In this document: positions 9,074-18,305 of the stretch, piece after piece
Position numbering within the stretch: position 1 is the stretch's first letter
Layout of the letters: each line of letters begins with the position of its first letter
From: Paracoccus ravus
Lineage (GTDB): Bacteria; Pseudomonadota; Alphaproteobacteria; Rhodobacterales; Rhodobacteraceae
Reading direction: 5' to 3'
Length of the DNA stretch: 64,000 nucleotides
Assembly (NCBI RefSeq): GCF_004522175.1
Contig: NZ_SDEB01000012.1
Span: 1-64,000 of the forward strand
Translations under genes and position numbers: made by a program
Notes under the pieces: generated by a model
What the model was told of the DNA's origin: nothing
Seen by the model: the letters and a program-made list of their open reading frames with translations, nothing else
Database searches by the model: none

Positions 9074-10852
9074 ATGAGCGAAAGCGAAAAGACCTATCAA
9101 GTGCTGGCGCGGAAGTACCGCCCCGAGACCTTCGCTGATCTCGTGGGCCAAGACGCGATGGTGCGGACGCTGAAAAATGCCTTTGCCGCCGACCGCATCG
9201 CGCAGGCCTTCATCATGACCGGCATCCGCGGCACCGGCAAAACCACGACCGCCCGGATCATCGCCAAGGGTCTGAACTGCACCGGTCCCGATGGTCAAGG
9301 CGGTCCCACGACCGAACCCTGCGGCACCTGCGAGCATTGCGTCGCGATCAGCGCGGGTCGCCATGTCGATGTGATGGAGATGGACGCCGCCTCGCGCACC
9401 GGCGTGGGCGACATCCGCGAGATCATCGAAAGCGTCCATTACCGGGCGGCCTCGGCGCGCTACAAGATCTACATCATCGACGAAGTCCACATGCTCTCGA
9501 CCAGCGCCTTCAACGCGCTCCTAAAGACGCTTGAGGAACCGCCGCCGCATGTGAAATTCATCTTCGCCACCACCGAAATCCGTAAGGTTCCGGTCACCGT
9601 GCTGTCACGCTGCCAGCGTTTCGATCTGCGCCGGATCGAGCCCGAGGTCATGATTGCCCTGCTGCGCCGCATCGCCTCGGCGGAAAGCGCCGAAATCACC
9701 GATGATGCGCTGGCCCTCATCACCCGCGCCGCCGAAGGCTCGGCCCGCGACGCGACCAGCCTTCTGGATCAAGCGATCAGCCACGGGGCGGGCGAAACCA
9801 CCGCGCCGCAGGTCCGCGCCATGCTGGGCCTTGCCGACCGTGGCCGCGTGCTGGATCTGTTCGACATGATCCTGCGCGGCGCCGCCGCCGAGGCCTTGGC
9901 CGAACTTCAGGCGCAATATGCCGATGGTGCCGACCCGATGGCGGTGCTGCGCGATCTGGCCGAGATCACCCATTGGATCTCCATCGTCAAAATCACCCCC
10001 GAGGCGATCGACGACCCGACCATCGGTCCCGATGAGCGCGCCCGCGGTCAGGACATCGCCGCCCGCATCCCGATGCGCGCCCTGACGCGCCTGTGGCAGA
10101 TGCTGCTCAAGTCGCTGGAAGAGGTCGGCCAAGCGCCGAACGCAATGATGGCCGCCGAAATGGCGATCATCCGTCTGACCCATGTCGCCGACCTCCCCGA
10201 CCCCGAGGCGCTGATCCGCAAGGTCCAGACCTCGATCTCGGCGGGCGAGTTCAACCGCGCGCCCGCGGCCCCCGCGCAGCGTCCCGCAGACGCCCCACGC
10301 ATGGCCGCCCCCCGCGCCCCCATCGCGGCCCGTCCCGATGGTGGGGCGCTGGCAATCGCGGTCTCGCCCGATGCCCTCGCGGCCTTCCCGGACTTTGAGT
10401 CCGTCATCGATCTGATCCGCCGCATGCGCGACATGAAGCTGCTGCTCGATGTCGAGGACCACCTGCGCCTCGTCCGCTATTCGCCGGGCCGGATTGAATT
10501 CGAACCGAGTGACCGCGCCCCCCGCGACTTCCCCCAGCGTCTGGCAGAGCGTCTGCGCGGCTGGACCGGCGGGCAACGCTGGGCAGTTACCGTCGTCTCC
10601 GAGGGTGGCCAGCCCACGATCAGCGAACAGCGCGCCGCGCGTGAGGCCGCAGCCCGCGCCCGCGCGATGGAGAACCCGACCGTTCAGGCCATTTTCGCGG
10701 CCTTCCCGACGGCAAAAATCACCGCAATCCGTCCCGTTCCCGCCCCGCCAGCGGTTGAAAAGCCGGTGGGCGAGGATACATCCCCGCATGACCTGACCGA
10801 AGGCCCGGTGGCCGAGGTAGAGGAATGGGACCCCTTCGAGGACGAGGAATAA
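9074..10852 (+). CDS. dnaX: DNA polymerase III subunits gamma/tau
   Basis: 592 aa. This is the clamp-loader ATPase: Walker A GIRGTGKTT (50-58), a zinc site of Cys69, Cys83, Cys86 and Cys89, and Walker B IIDEVHML (134-141), with SRCQRFDLRR as the sensor region. A Pro/Ala-rich linker (about 395-425) leads to the C-terminal tau domains that contact the polymerase and helicase. I saw no A6G-type slippery site that would produce a short gamma form. It is the first gene of a dnaX-ybaB-recR unit, with only 3 nt before ybaB, an arrangement widespread in bacteria. Confidence 0.97.
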   Translation: MSESEKTYQVLARKYRPETFADLVGQDAMVRTLKNAFAADRIAQAFIMTGIRGTGKTTTARIIAKGLNCTGPDGQGGPTTEPCGTCEHCVAISAGRHVDVMEMDAASRTGVGDIREIIESVHYRAASARYKIYIIDEVHMLSTSAFNALLKTLEEPPPHVKFIFATTEIRKVPVTVLSRCQRFDLRRIEPEVMIALLRRIASAESAEITDDALALITRAAEGSARDATSLLDQAISHGAGETTAPQVRAMLGLADRGRVLDLFDMILRGAAAEALAELQAQYADGADPMAVLRDLAEITHWISIVKITPEAIDDPTIGPDERARGQDIAARIPMRALTRLWQMLLKSLEEVGQAPNAMMAAEMAIIRLTHVADLPDPEALIRKVQTSISAGEFNRAPAAPAQRPADAPRMAAPRAPIAARPDGGALAIAVSPDALAAFPDFESVIDLIRRMRDMKLLLDVEDHLRLVRYSPGRIEFEPSDRAPRDFPQRLAERLRGWTGGQRWAVTVVSEGGQPTISEQRAAREAAARARAMENPTVQAIFAAFPTAKITAIRPVPAPPAVEKPVGEDTSPHDLTEGPVAEVEEWDPFEDEE

Positions 10853-10855
10853 AAG

Positions 10856-11200
10856 ATGTTCAAAGGTTTGAGCGATATGGGCGATCTGTCGAAGATGATG
10901 GAGGCCGCCCAGCAGATGCAGACCAAGATGACCGAGATGCAGGAAGGGCTTAACCGCCTGACCGTCACCGGCGAGGCCGGCGGCGGGCTGGTCAAGGCAA
11001 CGGCCACCGCCAAGGGCGAGCTGACCGGCCTCGACATCGACCCCTCGATCTTCCGCTCGGAGGACAAGGAGGTGGTCGAGGACCTGATCCTTGCCGCCAT
11101 CAAGGACGCGCAGCGCCGCGCCACCGACAAATCCGCCGAGGAAATGGCGCGTCTGACCCGCGAAATGGGCTTGCCCGCCGATCTGAAGATGCCTTTCTGA
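10856..11200 (+). CDS. ybaB: YbaB/EbfC family nucleoid-associated protein
   Basis: 114 aa, typical of the family. Residues 5-40 form a Met/Gln-rich helix ([20 protein letters not shown]), followed by the conserved strand core ([22 protein letters not shown]). Family members are dimeric DNA-binding nucleoid proteins. The gene sits between dnaX and recR, 3 nt after dnaX and 1 nt before recR, the classical conserved context. Confidence 0.93.
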   Translation: MFKGLSDMGDLSKMMEAAQQMQTKMTEMQEGLNRLTVTGEAGGGLVKATATAKGELTGLDIDPSIFRSEDKEVVEDLILAAIKDAQRRATDKSAEEMARLTREMGLPADLKMPF

Positions 11201-11201
11201 C

Positions 11202-11804
11202 ATGGCCTCTGGCCCCAGCGACAATATCGAGGCGCTGATCACGACAATGGCACGCCTGCCGGGGCTTGGCCCCCGTTCGGCGCGCCGCATCGTGCTGCAT
11301 TTGATCCGCAAGCGCGCGGGTCAGATGGCGCAGCTTGCGACGCTGATGTCGGGGGTCGCGGATTCTGCCCGCGAATGCCTGACCTGCGGCAATGTCACGC
11401 AATCCGAGATCTGCCCGATCTGTCAGGACCCCGCCCGCGCCACCGGTGAGATTTGTGTCGTGACCGATGTCGCCGATCTCTGGGCGCTGGAGCGGGGCCG
11501 CGCCTTCAAGGGCCGCTACCATGTCCTCGGCGGCAGCCTGTCCGCGCTGGATGAAATCGGCCCCGAGGATTTGCGCATCCCGCAACTCATTGCCCGCATC
11601 ACGGACGAAAGCGCCACCGAGGTGATCCTTGCCCTTTCGGCCACGATCGAGGGCCAGACCACCGCCCATTACATCGCCGAAGCCTTGGAAACGACCGGCG
11701 TTACCGTCACCGGTCTTGCCCAAGGCGTCCCGATCGGCGGGGAACTCGACTATCTCGACGACGGCACCATCACCGCCGCGCTCCGCGCCCGCCGCCGTAT
11801 CTGA
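11202..11804 (+). CDS. recR: Recombination mediator RecR
   Basis: 200 aa, full length. An N-terminal helix-hairpin-helix ([17 protein letters not shown]) is followed by a C4 zinc finger (CLTC...CPIC, about residues 60-75) and a Toprim domain ([16 protein letters not shown]). It works with RecF/RecO to load RecA on gapped DNA. It is the last gene of the dnaX unit; the repeat hairpin at 11841-11888 follows. Confidence 0.97.
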   Translation: MASGPSDNIEALITTMARLPGLGPRSARRIVLHLIRKRAGQMAQLATLMSGVADSARECLTCGNVTQSEICPICQDPARATGEICVVTDVADLWALERGRAFKGRYHVLGGSLSALDEIGPEDLRIPQLIARITDESATEVILALSATIEGQTTAHYIAEALETTGVTVTGLAQGVPIGGELDYLDDGTITAALRARRRI

Positions 11805-11840
11805 ATCGGAAAGGGCGCGGCCACGGCCGCACCCAGGTTC

Positions 11841-11888
11841 TTTCTTGCATAAATATCCCGCGGGGGTCCGGGGGCGCGAAGCCCCCGG
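11841..11888 (+). repeat. Intergenic repeat with hairpin, copy 1
   Basis: This 48-bp unit begins TTTCTTGCATAAATATCCCG and ends in a perfect 8-bp hairpin, CCGGGGGC-GCGAA-GCCCCCGG (11868-11888). A second copy lies on the opposite strand at 22543-22590, about 85% identical and with compensatory changes in the stem. It sits between the convergent recR and hsp20 genes, where it may end transcription, although no T tract follows. The unit resembles short palindromic repeats common between Rhodobacteraceae genes. Confidence 0.8.
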
Positions 11889-11896
11889 CTGCGATG

Positions 11897-12343
11897 TCAG
11901 GCGTCTAGCTTCTCGACCGATCTCACTGTTTTCGAGATCGCGATGCGGCGCGGTTTCAGCGCCTCGGGGATCTCGCGGATCAGGTCGATGTTCAGCATCC
12001 CGTCCTCATGGCTCGCACCATCGACGCGGACGTGATCGGCCAGCGTGAAACGGCGCTCAAAGGCGCGGGTGGCGATGCCGCGATGCAGGAAGGTCCGGCC
12101 TTCCTCTTCCGGCGATTTCCGGCCCGAGACGATCACCGCGCCGTCCTTGACCTCGACATTCAGGTCATCGGCACCAAAGCCCGCAACGGCGATCGAGATG
12201 CGATAGGCATTCTCGCCCGTCTTTTCGATATTATAGGGGGGATAGCTCGCGATATCGGCGGACAGAGCACGGTCCATGACATCAGCCATACGGTCGAAAC
12301 CGACCGAGGCACGATAAAGCGGGGTCAGATCAAAGTTGCGCAT
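11897..12343 (-). CDS. Small heat-shock protein, Hsp20/alpha-crystallin family (IbpA-like)
   Basis: 148 aa from the ATG at 12343, which has AAGGA eight bases upstream; an in-frame start at 12370 adds only nine residues. The N-terminus MRNFDLTPLYRASVGFDRM is the IbpA type. The alpha-crystallin domain spans about 32-125, including the IAVAGFGADDLNVEVKDG strand pair. It is an ATP-independent holdase that binds unfolding proteins. A CTTGAAA heat-shock-type promoter element lies about 110 bp upstream. It converges on recR and follows glcF on the same strand. Confidence 0.92.
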   Translation of the reverse strand: MRNFDLTPLYRASVGFDRMADVMDRALSADIASYPPYNIEKTGENAYRISIAVAGFGADDLNVEVKDGAVIVSGRKSPEEEGRTFLHRGIATRAFERRFTLADHVRVDGASHEDGMLNIDLIREIPEALKPRRIAISKTVRSVEKLDA

Positions 12344-12436
12344 TATCGCATCCTTCTTCAAGCGATACAAAGGCTTGCCCCCCTTATCGGGCGGGCAGGT
12401 CCGTCGGCGCCCTCGGGCCCTCCGACAGAGTTTAGC

Positions 12437-12462
12437 TAGGTATGCGCGGGCAACGTTTCAAG
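12437..12462 (-). promoter_or_regulatory. Candidate RpoH (sigma-32) promoter for hsp20
   Basis: On the minus strand CTTGAAA (12462-12456) is followed after a spacer by CATACCTA, resembling the CTTG-N16/17-CxTAT pattern of alphaproteobacterial heat-shock promoters. The -35 overlaps the glcF stop codon. The -10 match is only partial. Confidence 0.4.
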
Positions 12463-13738
12463 CCTCGGCCAAGGCGCGGGGCTTTGGCCCGCCGCTCGCC
12501 CAGTCGAGCAATTCGACCGTATGGACGACCGGCACCCCAGTGCCCGACCCGATCTGCATCATGCAGCCGATATTGCCCGCCGCAATGACCTGAGGCGCGG
12601 TCGCCTCAAGCGTCGCGACCTTGCGGCGCTTCAACTCTCCAGAGAGTTCAGGTTGCAGCAGGTTGTAAGTCCCCGCCGAGCCGCAGCAGAGATGCGGGTT
12701 TTCCGGCTCGACCACGGTAAAGCCCGCGCGCGTCAGCAGGGTTTTCGGCGTGGTCTTGATCTGCTGGCCATGCTGCAACGAACAGGCCGAGTGATAGGCC
12801 ACGCGCAGCCCCTCGCCCTGCCCCTCGGGCAGGCCGTGACGGTCGAAGAACTCGGTCACGTCACGGGTCAGGCGCGCGACCCGCTCGGCCTCGGGCTGCA
12901 TCGGATCGCCCGCGAAGATCTTGCCGTAATCCTTGATCGTCGTGCCGCAGCCCGAGGTATTGATGATGATCGCGTCCAACTCCCCGGCGGCAAGGAAGCT
13001 GCGGATCGTGGCGCGGGCCGAATGCAGGGCCTCTTCCTCGCGGCCCATGTGATGGGTCAGAGCGCCGCAACAACCGAAGCTTTCGGGGATCACCACCTCG
13101 CAGCCCGCGCGGCGCAGCAGGCGGATCGTCGCGTCGTTAATATCGGTGTTCAGCGCCCTTTGCGCGCAGCCGGGCATCATCGCGACGCGCGCCCGCCTCT
13201 CGCCGATGGGCGCAAAGACCTGCCCCTGATCGTTGCGACTGACCGAGGGGATCTGTTTCGGCGCCATCTCCAGCATCGCCCGCAGCCGCGCGTCGGGCAT
13301 CAGGCGCGCAAAGGGTCGCGCGATCTTGGCGCCCAGCAGCGCCAACCGAAAGCGGCCCTGATAGGGCAGCACTTTCGCCAGCATCCAGCGCAAAGCGCGA
13401 TCCTGCCACGGGCGGCGATAGGTCTTTTCGACATGGATGCGGGCATGGTCGATCAGGTGCATGTAATCGACGCCCGAGGGGCAGGTAGACATGCAACTCA
13501 GACACCCCAGACAGCGGTCCAGATGCTTGACGGTCTTTTCATCGGCATCGCGCCCGCTTTCGAGCATATCCTTGATCAGGTAGATCCGCCCCCTCGGGCT
13601 GTCGAGTTCGTCCCCCAGCACCTGATAGGTCGGGCAGGTCGCCGTGCAAAAGCCGCAATGGACGCAGGCGCGCAGGATCTTGTTCGAGCGCGCGACCAGC
13701 GGGTCTTGCAACTGCTCTTCGGTGAAGTTCGTCTGCAT
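12458..13738 (-). CDS. glcF: Glycolate oxidase iron-sulfur subunit
   Basis: 426 aa. Two 4Fe-4S ferredoxin motifs are present at the N-terminus (CVHCGFCTATCP and CLGCLSCMSTCP). Two CCG domains follow, with FGCCGALTHHMG and LCCGSAGTYNLL. It carries electrons from the flavoprotein subunits GlcD/GlcE to the quinone pool when glycolate is oxidised to glyoxylate. It is the last gene of glcDEF, with a 6-bp gap after glcE. Confidence 0.95.
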   Translation of the reverse strand: MQTNFTEEQLQDPLVARSNKILRACVHCGFCTATCPTYQVLGDELDSPRGRIYLIKDMLESGRDADEKTVKHLDRCLGCLSCMSTCPSGVDYMHLIDHARIHVEKTYRRPWQDRALRWMLAKVLPYQGRFRLALLGAKIARPFARLMPDARLRAMLEMAPKQIPSVSRNDQGQVFAPIGERRARVAMMPGCAQRALNTDINDATIRLLRRAGCEVVIPESFGCCGALTHHMGREEEALHSARATIRSFLAAGELDAIIINTSGCGTTIKDYGKIFAGDPMQPEAERVARLTRDVTEFFDRHGLPEGQGEGLRVAYHSACSLQHGQQIKTTPKTLLTRAGFTVVEPENPHLCCGSAGTYNLLQPELSGELKRRKVATLEATAPQVIAAGNIGCMMQIGSGTGVPVVHTVELLDWASGGPKPRALAEA

Positions 13739-13744
13739 GAAATC

Positions 13745-14773
13745 CTAGCTGGCAAAGATCCGGCGAGGGTCGAACCGCTCGCCAATGCTGGCATTGAGCC
13801 GCGCCACGACGGGGCTTGGCGCGGGAAGGGTCATCGCCTCGGCTCCGGTCACGCGGGTCGCATGACCCGACCACGCGGGCAGGTTCGGAACCTCTCCTGC
13901 GGGCAGCGCGACCCAGATCAGGCTGCCGCCCCAATCGACCGACAAGGGCTGCGGCAGGGTGGCCAGCAGCGCAGAGGCCTCGGAAGGACGACAGACGATC
14001 CGCCACAGATCGCCCTCGGGGGTAGTCGGGACCAGCCGCGACCAGCTTGCGCCGTCGCCCTCGGCTGCTTCGCCGAAAGCCGACAGCCGCTCGGTCAGGG
14101 CGCGGCTGCGGATGGCGACAGAGCCTTCCAAACCCTCGATCCGGATCAGCGCGCCCTGCCCCGGCAGCCACGCTGCGCCGGACACATCGTAAGGCCCGGT
14201 CAGCGCCGAGGTCAGCGCCTCAATCGCCGCCGAGGCATCGACTCCCGGCAGCGCCAAGGTCGCGGAACAGGGTGGCATGGGCGCGGTTTTCAGCGCGACC
14301 TCGGTCAGGACGCCCAAGCGGCCCCGCGATCCGGCCATCAACTTCACGAGATCGTAGCCGGTGACGTTCTTCATCACCCGCCCGCCATTCTTGACGACCT
14401 CGCCCTGCCCGTTGACATAGCGCACCCCGATCAGTGCATCGCGGCAAGCGCCGACCTGCACCCGTCGCGGACCCGAGGCATTGGCGGCAACCACGCCACC
14501 GATGGTCGAACCGGGGCGGGCGTCAGGCTCAAAACCCAGCATCTGCCCCTCGGCGGCCAGCGTGGCCTGCACCTCGGCCAAGGGCGTTCCCGCCCGCACC
14601 ACCAGCGTCAGCGCGGCGGGTTCATAGAGCACCACCCCGCGCAGACCCGAGACGTTCAGCCGCTCGCCCGTCCCTTCGCCCGGCAGCAAGCGCGTGCCGC
14701 CACCGATGGGCGACAACGGGGCGCGGGCCGATCGGATCAGCTGACAGACGTCATCTTCGGATTCAGGCCGCAT
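13745..14773 (-). CDS. glcE: Glycolate oxidase FAD-binding subunit
   Basis: 342 aa with one PCMH-type FAD-binding domain (IGGGTRLLPGEG near residue 22, GGVVAANASGPRRVQVG near 92-108). It lacks the long C-terminal FAD-oxidase domain of GlcD, as is normal for GlcE. It forms the glycolate dehydrogenase complex with GlcD and GlcF. Its start overlaps the end of glcD by 11 bp, indicating translational coupling. Confidence 0.93.
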   Translation of the reverse strand: MRPESEDDVCQLIRSARAPLSPIGGGTRLLPGEGTGERLNVSGLRGVVLYEPAALTLVVRAGTPLAEVQATLAAEGQMLGFEPDARPGSTIGGVVAANASGPRRVQVGACRDALIGVRYVNGQGEVVKNGGRVMKNVTGYDLVKLMAGSRGRLGVLTEVALKTAPMPPCSATLALPGVDASAAIEALTSALTGPYDVSGAAWLPGQGALIRIEGLEGSVAIRSRALTERLSAFGEAAEGDGASWSRLVPTTPEGDLWRIVCRPSEASALLATLPQPLSVDWGGSLIWVALPAGEVPNLPAWSGHATRVTGAEAMTLPAPSPVVARLNASIGERFDPRRIFAS

Positions 14774-16208
14774 TGCGGATACCCTCGCGGCGAGAGGCCG
14801 AGACGGCCAGCGGAAAGACCTTGGCCGCGTTCAACAGCCATTGCGGATCGAAAGCGTCCTTGACCCGCATCTGCGCCTCAAGGTCGATCTCGTTGAATTG
14901 GGTGGACATCAGCTCACGCTTCTCGACGCCGACGCCATGTTCGCCGGTCAGGCAGCCGCCGACCTCGACGCAGAGCTTGAGGATTTCGGCCCCCAAAGCC
15001 TCGCAGCGTTCCAGATCGCCGGGCTTGTTGGCATTATAAAGGATCAGCGGGTGCATATTGCCGTCGCCGGCATGGAAGACATTGGCGACTTCCAGCCCGA
15101 ACTCGCCCGAAAGCCGAGCAATGCCCGCCAGGACCTGCGGCAAGGTGCTGACCGGGATCGTCCCGTCCAGACACATGTAATCGTTGATCTGCCCCATCGC
15201 GCCAAAGGCCGATTTCCGGCCCAGCCAGATGCGGCGGGATTCGTCCTCGGACTGGCTTTCGCGGAACTCAATCGGCTCGAAACGTGCGGCGATGTCGCGG
15301 ATCAGGGCCAATTGCTCGTCGATCTCGGGGGGCGTGCCCTCGACTTCGATGATCAGCAATGCCTCGCAATCGGGGTAACCGGCATGAGCAAAGGCCTCGG
15401 TCGCCCGGATACAGGGGCGGTCCATGAACTCGATGGCGACGGGCAGAACGCCCGCGCGGATGATCGCCGCGACACAGGCCCCTGCGGTTTCCGAGGCGTC
15501 GAAGGCCACCAGAACGGGCCGGGCGCCCACGGGCTTGGGCAGGATGCGCAAACTCGCCTCGGTCACGATGCCAAGCTGGCCCTCGGACCCGCAAACCACA
15601 CCCAGCAGGTCCAAGCCCGGCGCTTCGCCCATCGGGCCACCCAGTTCGACGACCTCACCATCCATCAAGACGACTGTCACGCCCAGCAGGTTATTGGTGG
15701 TGACGCCATATTTCAGGCAATGCGCGCCGCCGGAATTCATACCGATATTGCCGCCAATCGCGCAGGCAAGCTGACTCGACGGATCGGGGGCATAGAAAAA
15801 CCCCTTGGCATCCACCGCGCCCGAGACGGACAGGTTCGTCCGCCCCGCCTGCACGCGGATGAACCGGTCATTATAATCGGTTTCCAGCACCGCATTCATG
15901 CGGGACAAACCGACGATCACCGCATCCGCCGTGGGCATCGAGCCGCCCGCAAGGCTGGTCCCCGCGCCGCGCGGCACAACTGGGACGCCCTCGTCGTGGC
16001 AGATGCGCAGGACAGCCGAAACCTCGGCAGTCGTTGCCGGCAAAACCACCGCCAAAGGCGGGCAGCGATAGGCGGAAAGCGCGTCACATTCATAGGCCCG
16101 CGTCTCGGCCGGATCGTCGATCACGGCAGTGGGAACGGCCTGACGCAGCTTTGCGGCAATGCTGGCGCGCCGCGCGATAATGCGCGGATCGGGAGAAGGC
16201 ATCTGCAT
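14763..16208 (-). CDS. glcD: Glycolate oxidase subunit D (FAD-linked)
   Basis: About 481 aa from the ATG at 16208, which follows GGGGGA by four bases. The open frame extends 74 codons further upstream, but that part is low-quality sequence with no ribosome site. The FAD-binding PCMH domain shows VVPRGAGTSLAGGSMP and GGNIGMNSGGAHCLKYGVT. The C-terminal domain has FHAGDGNMHPLI and GGCLTGEHGVGVEKRELM, the signature of GlcD and D-lactate dehydrogenases. It catalyses oxidation of glycolate (possibly also D-lactate) to the 2-oxoacid. It is first in glcDEF and diverges from the DUF599 gene. Confidence 0.95.
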   Translation of the reverse strand: MQMPSPDPRIIARRASIAAKLRQAVPTAVIDDPAETRAYECDALSAYRCPPLAVVLPATTAEVSAVLRICHDEGVPVVPRGAGTSLAGGSMPTADAVIVGLSRMNAVLETDYNDRFIRVQAGRTNLSVSGAVDAKGFFYAPDPSSQLACAIGGNIGMNSGGAHCLKYGVTTNNLLGVTVVLMDGEVVELGGPMGEAPGLDLLGVVCGSEGQLGIVTEASLRILPKPVGARPVLVAFDASETAGACVAAIIRAGVLPVAIEFMDRPCIRATEAFAHAGYPDCEALLIIEVEGTPPEIDEQLALIRDIAARFEPIEFRESQSEDESRRIWLGRKSAFGAMGQINDYMCLDGTIPVSTLPQVLAGIARLSGEFGLEVANVFHAGDGNMHPLILYNANKPGDLERCEALGAEILKLCVEVGGCLTGEHGVGVEKRELMSTQFNEIDLEAQMRVKDAFDPQWLLNAAKVFPLAVSASRREGIRNAA

Positions 16209-16335
16209 CAGATCCCCCCAACCGTGATGACACGGAATGCAGCCATTGCATCCTCCAAGGCAAAGACGACTTGACTTGATTAGCCCCGAGGCCAGTCTCT
16301 GGCAACCACAGAGCCGCAGCGATAATGAGCGTCGC

Positions 16336-17034
16336 ATGGAAAACACCCTGATCCCCGGCCCCTTCACCACCGCCGACGCCGCCGCCGTCGTCTGGCTGTT
16401 CTTCACATGGTATGCGGTGGGCTGGTTCACCGAGCACCCGCCAAAGGGCTATCCTTCGGTTTCGGTGCTGATGAAGGAATATCGCCGCGAATGGATGCGG
16501 CAATTCGTGACCCGCGATCCACGCATTTTCGACGGCAATATCCTGTCCTCATTGCGCGAGGGGACGGCGTTTTTCGCCTCGGCCTGCATGATCGCGATTG
16601 GCGGCGGCCTCGCGCTGATCGGCAATACCGATCAGCTTGCGGGCGTCGCGCGGCAATTCGATCTCGAACACGCCCCGGCGCTGAAATGGGAAATCAAGAT
16701 CGTCATCGCGCTGTTCTTTGTTGCGAACGCGCTCTTGCGCTTCATCTGGTCGCACCGGCTGTTCGGCTATTGCGCGATCATGATGGCGGCGGTCCCGAAC
16801 AAGTCCGACGATCCCCATGCCCTGCCCCGCGCCATGCAGGCGGCCGAGATAAATATCACCGCCGCCAAAAGCTTCAATTCGGGCCTGCGCTGCGTTTACT
16901 TCGCCTTAGGGGCCTTGGGATGGCTCGCCGGACCGCTCTGGCTCTTCATCGCGACCTCGACGGTTCTGGCCATGACCATCCGGAGGGAATGGGCCTCAGG
17001 CTCGCGCCGGGTAATCCTCGAACGCCTGCCCTGA
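16336..17034 (+). CDS. DUF599 family integral membrane protein
   Basis: 232 aa with four likely membrane segments: AAVVWLFFTWYAVGW, FFASACMIAIGGGLALIG, IKIVIALFFVANALLRFIW and a C-terminal pair around LGALGWLAGPLWLFIATSTVLAM. The family is widespread in proteobacteria and functionally unknown. The ATG at 16336 was preferred over the upstream in-frame start at 16237 because the extra residues look non-coding. The 3' end overlaps the convergent MFS gene by 39 bp, an unusually long tail-to-tail overlap. Confidence 0.85.
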   Translation: MENTLIPGPFTTADAAAVVWLFFTWYAVGWFTEHPPKGYPSVSVLMKEYRREWMRQFVTRDPRIFDGNILSSLREGTAFFASACMIAIGGGLALIGNTDQLAGVARQFDLEHAPALKWEIKIVIALFFVANALLRFIWSHRLFGYCAIMMAAVPNKSDDPHALPRAMQAAEINITAAKSFNSGLRCVYFALGALGWLAGPLWLFIATSTVLAMTIRREWASGSRRVILERLP

Positions 17035-18210
17035 GGCGCGCGCTTGCCACCAAGCAATGGCCAGCATCACCATGCCCGCAAGCGACAAGCCGACACCGAC
17101 CAGCCCCGAGCTACTCCAGCCCCAGCCCGCAGCCAGAGCCATGCCCGCAAGCCAAGGCCCCAACGCGTTCGCGGCGTTGAAGGCTGCGTGGTTCATCGCG
17201 GCGGCCATGGATTGCGCCTCTCCGGCGACCTCCATCAGGCGGGTCTGCAAGGGCACGGCCATGGAGGCACCGACGCCCACGATGAAGGACGAGGCGATCA
17301 TCAGGATCCAGTTCCCGACCGCCAGCGAGGCGAGCCCTTGGGTCAGCGCCATGAAGACCATCAGCACGAAAGCCGCCTTGAACTCGCCCAGCCGGATCGT
17401 CAGCTTGGCGGCGATGATGCTGCCCAAGGTCATGCCGACGCCGAAGGCCGAAAGCAGCGCCGCCACGGCCCATGAGGGCGGGTTCGTCGTCGCCAGCATC
17501 GCGGCGGAAAGATAGGAATAGACGGCGAAGACACCGCCGCAGCCAACCGCGCCGACGGCCAGCGTCAGCATCACGGCGGGGTTCTTCAGCGCCTTGAGTT
17601 CGGCCATTGGGTTGGCCTTGGCATTCGCGCCAACGCGCGGCGCGAGGCGCAGGATCAGCCAGCCTGCGATCAGCGCCAGAACACCCGGCAGCGCAAAGCC
17701 CCAGCGCCAGCCCATGCCCTGCCCCAGCACGCCCGCCAAAGGTACACCCGCGATATTGGCGATGGTCAGACCCAGCAAGACCTGCGTGACGCCCTTGGCG
17801 CGCTGCTCCTTGGGCAGAGCATCGGCGGCAAACAGCATCGCGACGCCCAAATAACCGCCATGCGGCAGACCGGCGAGGAAACGCGTGAAGACCAGCGTGC
17901 CATAGCCCGGCAGCACCGCCGCCAGCAGGTTCATCACGCCATAGACCGCGATCAGCGCCGCCAGATAGCGCCGACGCGGCAGCCGCGCCCCGATAATCGA
18001 GGTGATCGGCGCCCCCACGACCACGCCAAGCGCATAGGCGCTGATGACATGGCCCGCCTGCGGCTCGGTAATGGCCAGATCGCTCGCATACCAAGGCAGC
18101 AAGCCCATCGCCGCGAATTCCGAGGTGCCGATGGCAAAGGAGCCCAGCCCAAGGGCAAGGATGGCAAGTTTCAGGTTCGGCTGGGGCGGCATCGCGTCAC
18201 ATTCCGGCAT
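16996..18210 (-). CDS. MFS transporter, AraJ/YdhP-like drug/sugar exporter type
   Basis: 404 aa with 12 hydrophobic segments. The cytoplasmic loop after helix 2 contains GARLPRRRYLAAL (the G-x-R-x-R-R MFS motif A). The N-terminus LAILALGLGSFAIGTSEFAAMGLLP is the conserved start of the AraJ/YdhP/PbuE exporter group; the substrate is unknown. The start may be the ATG at 18210 or 18192. A perfect 12-bp palindrome lies 11 bp upstream of the first. Its tail overlaps the DUF599 gene by 39 bp. Confidence 0.87.
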   Translation of the reverse strand: MPECDAMPPQPNLKLAILALGLGSFAIGTSEFAAMGLLPWYASDLAITEPQAGHVISAYALGVVVGAPITSIIGARLPRRRYLAALIAVYGVMNLLAAVLPGYGTLVFTRFLAGLPHGGYLGVAMLFAADALPKEQRAKGVTQVLLGLTIANIAGVPLAGVLGQGMGWRWGFALPGVLALIAGWLILRLAPRVGANAKANPMAELKALKNPAVMLTLAVGAVGCGGVFAVYSYLSAAMLATTNPPSWAVAALLSAFGVGMTLGSIIAAKLTIRLGEFKAAFVLMVFMALTQGLASLAVGNWILMIASSFIVGVGASMAVPLQTRLMEVAGEAQSMAAAMNHAAFNAANALGPWLAGMALAAGWGWSSSGLVGVGLSLAGMVMLAIAWWQARASGQAFEDYPARA

Positions 18211-18221
18211 TTGAGGGGATT

Positions 18222-18233
18222 AACGTATACGTT
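18222..18233 (-). promoter_or_regulatory. Palindromic operator candidate upstream of the MFS gene
   Basis: AACGTATACGTT is a perfect 12-bp palindrome 11 bp before the first MFS start codon, within the likely promoter or leader. Its position suggests a repressor site. No regulator gene is adjacent, so the cognate protein is unknown. Confidence 0.5.
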
Positions 18234-18305
18234 GGCGATAACAGAATCGCCCTGCCCCCGTCTTCACCCGCCCAAGACAGGCCCGCCATGCGCTACGCGC
18301 AAGGC

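Noticed and set aside
9074-10852. Programmed frameshift in dnaX
   Set aside because: No A6G-type slippery sequence followed by a stable hairpin was seen around the gamma/tau junction.
12521-14863. 780-aa plus-strand frame across glcF and glcE
   Set aside because: Antisense shadow with Arg/Gln/His-rich composition.
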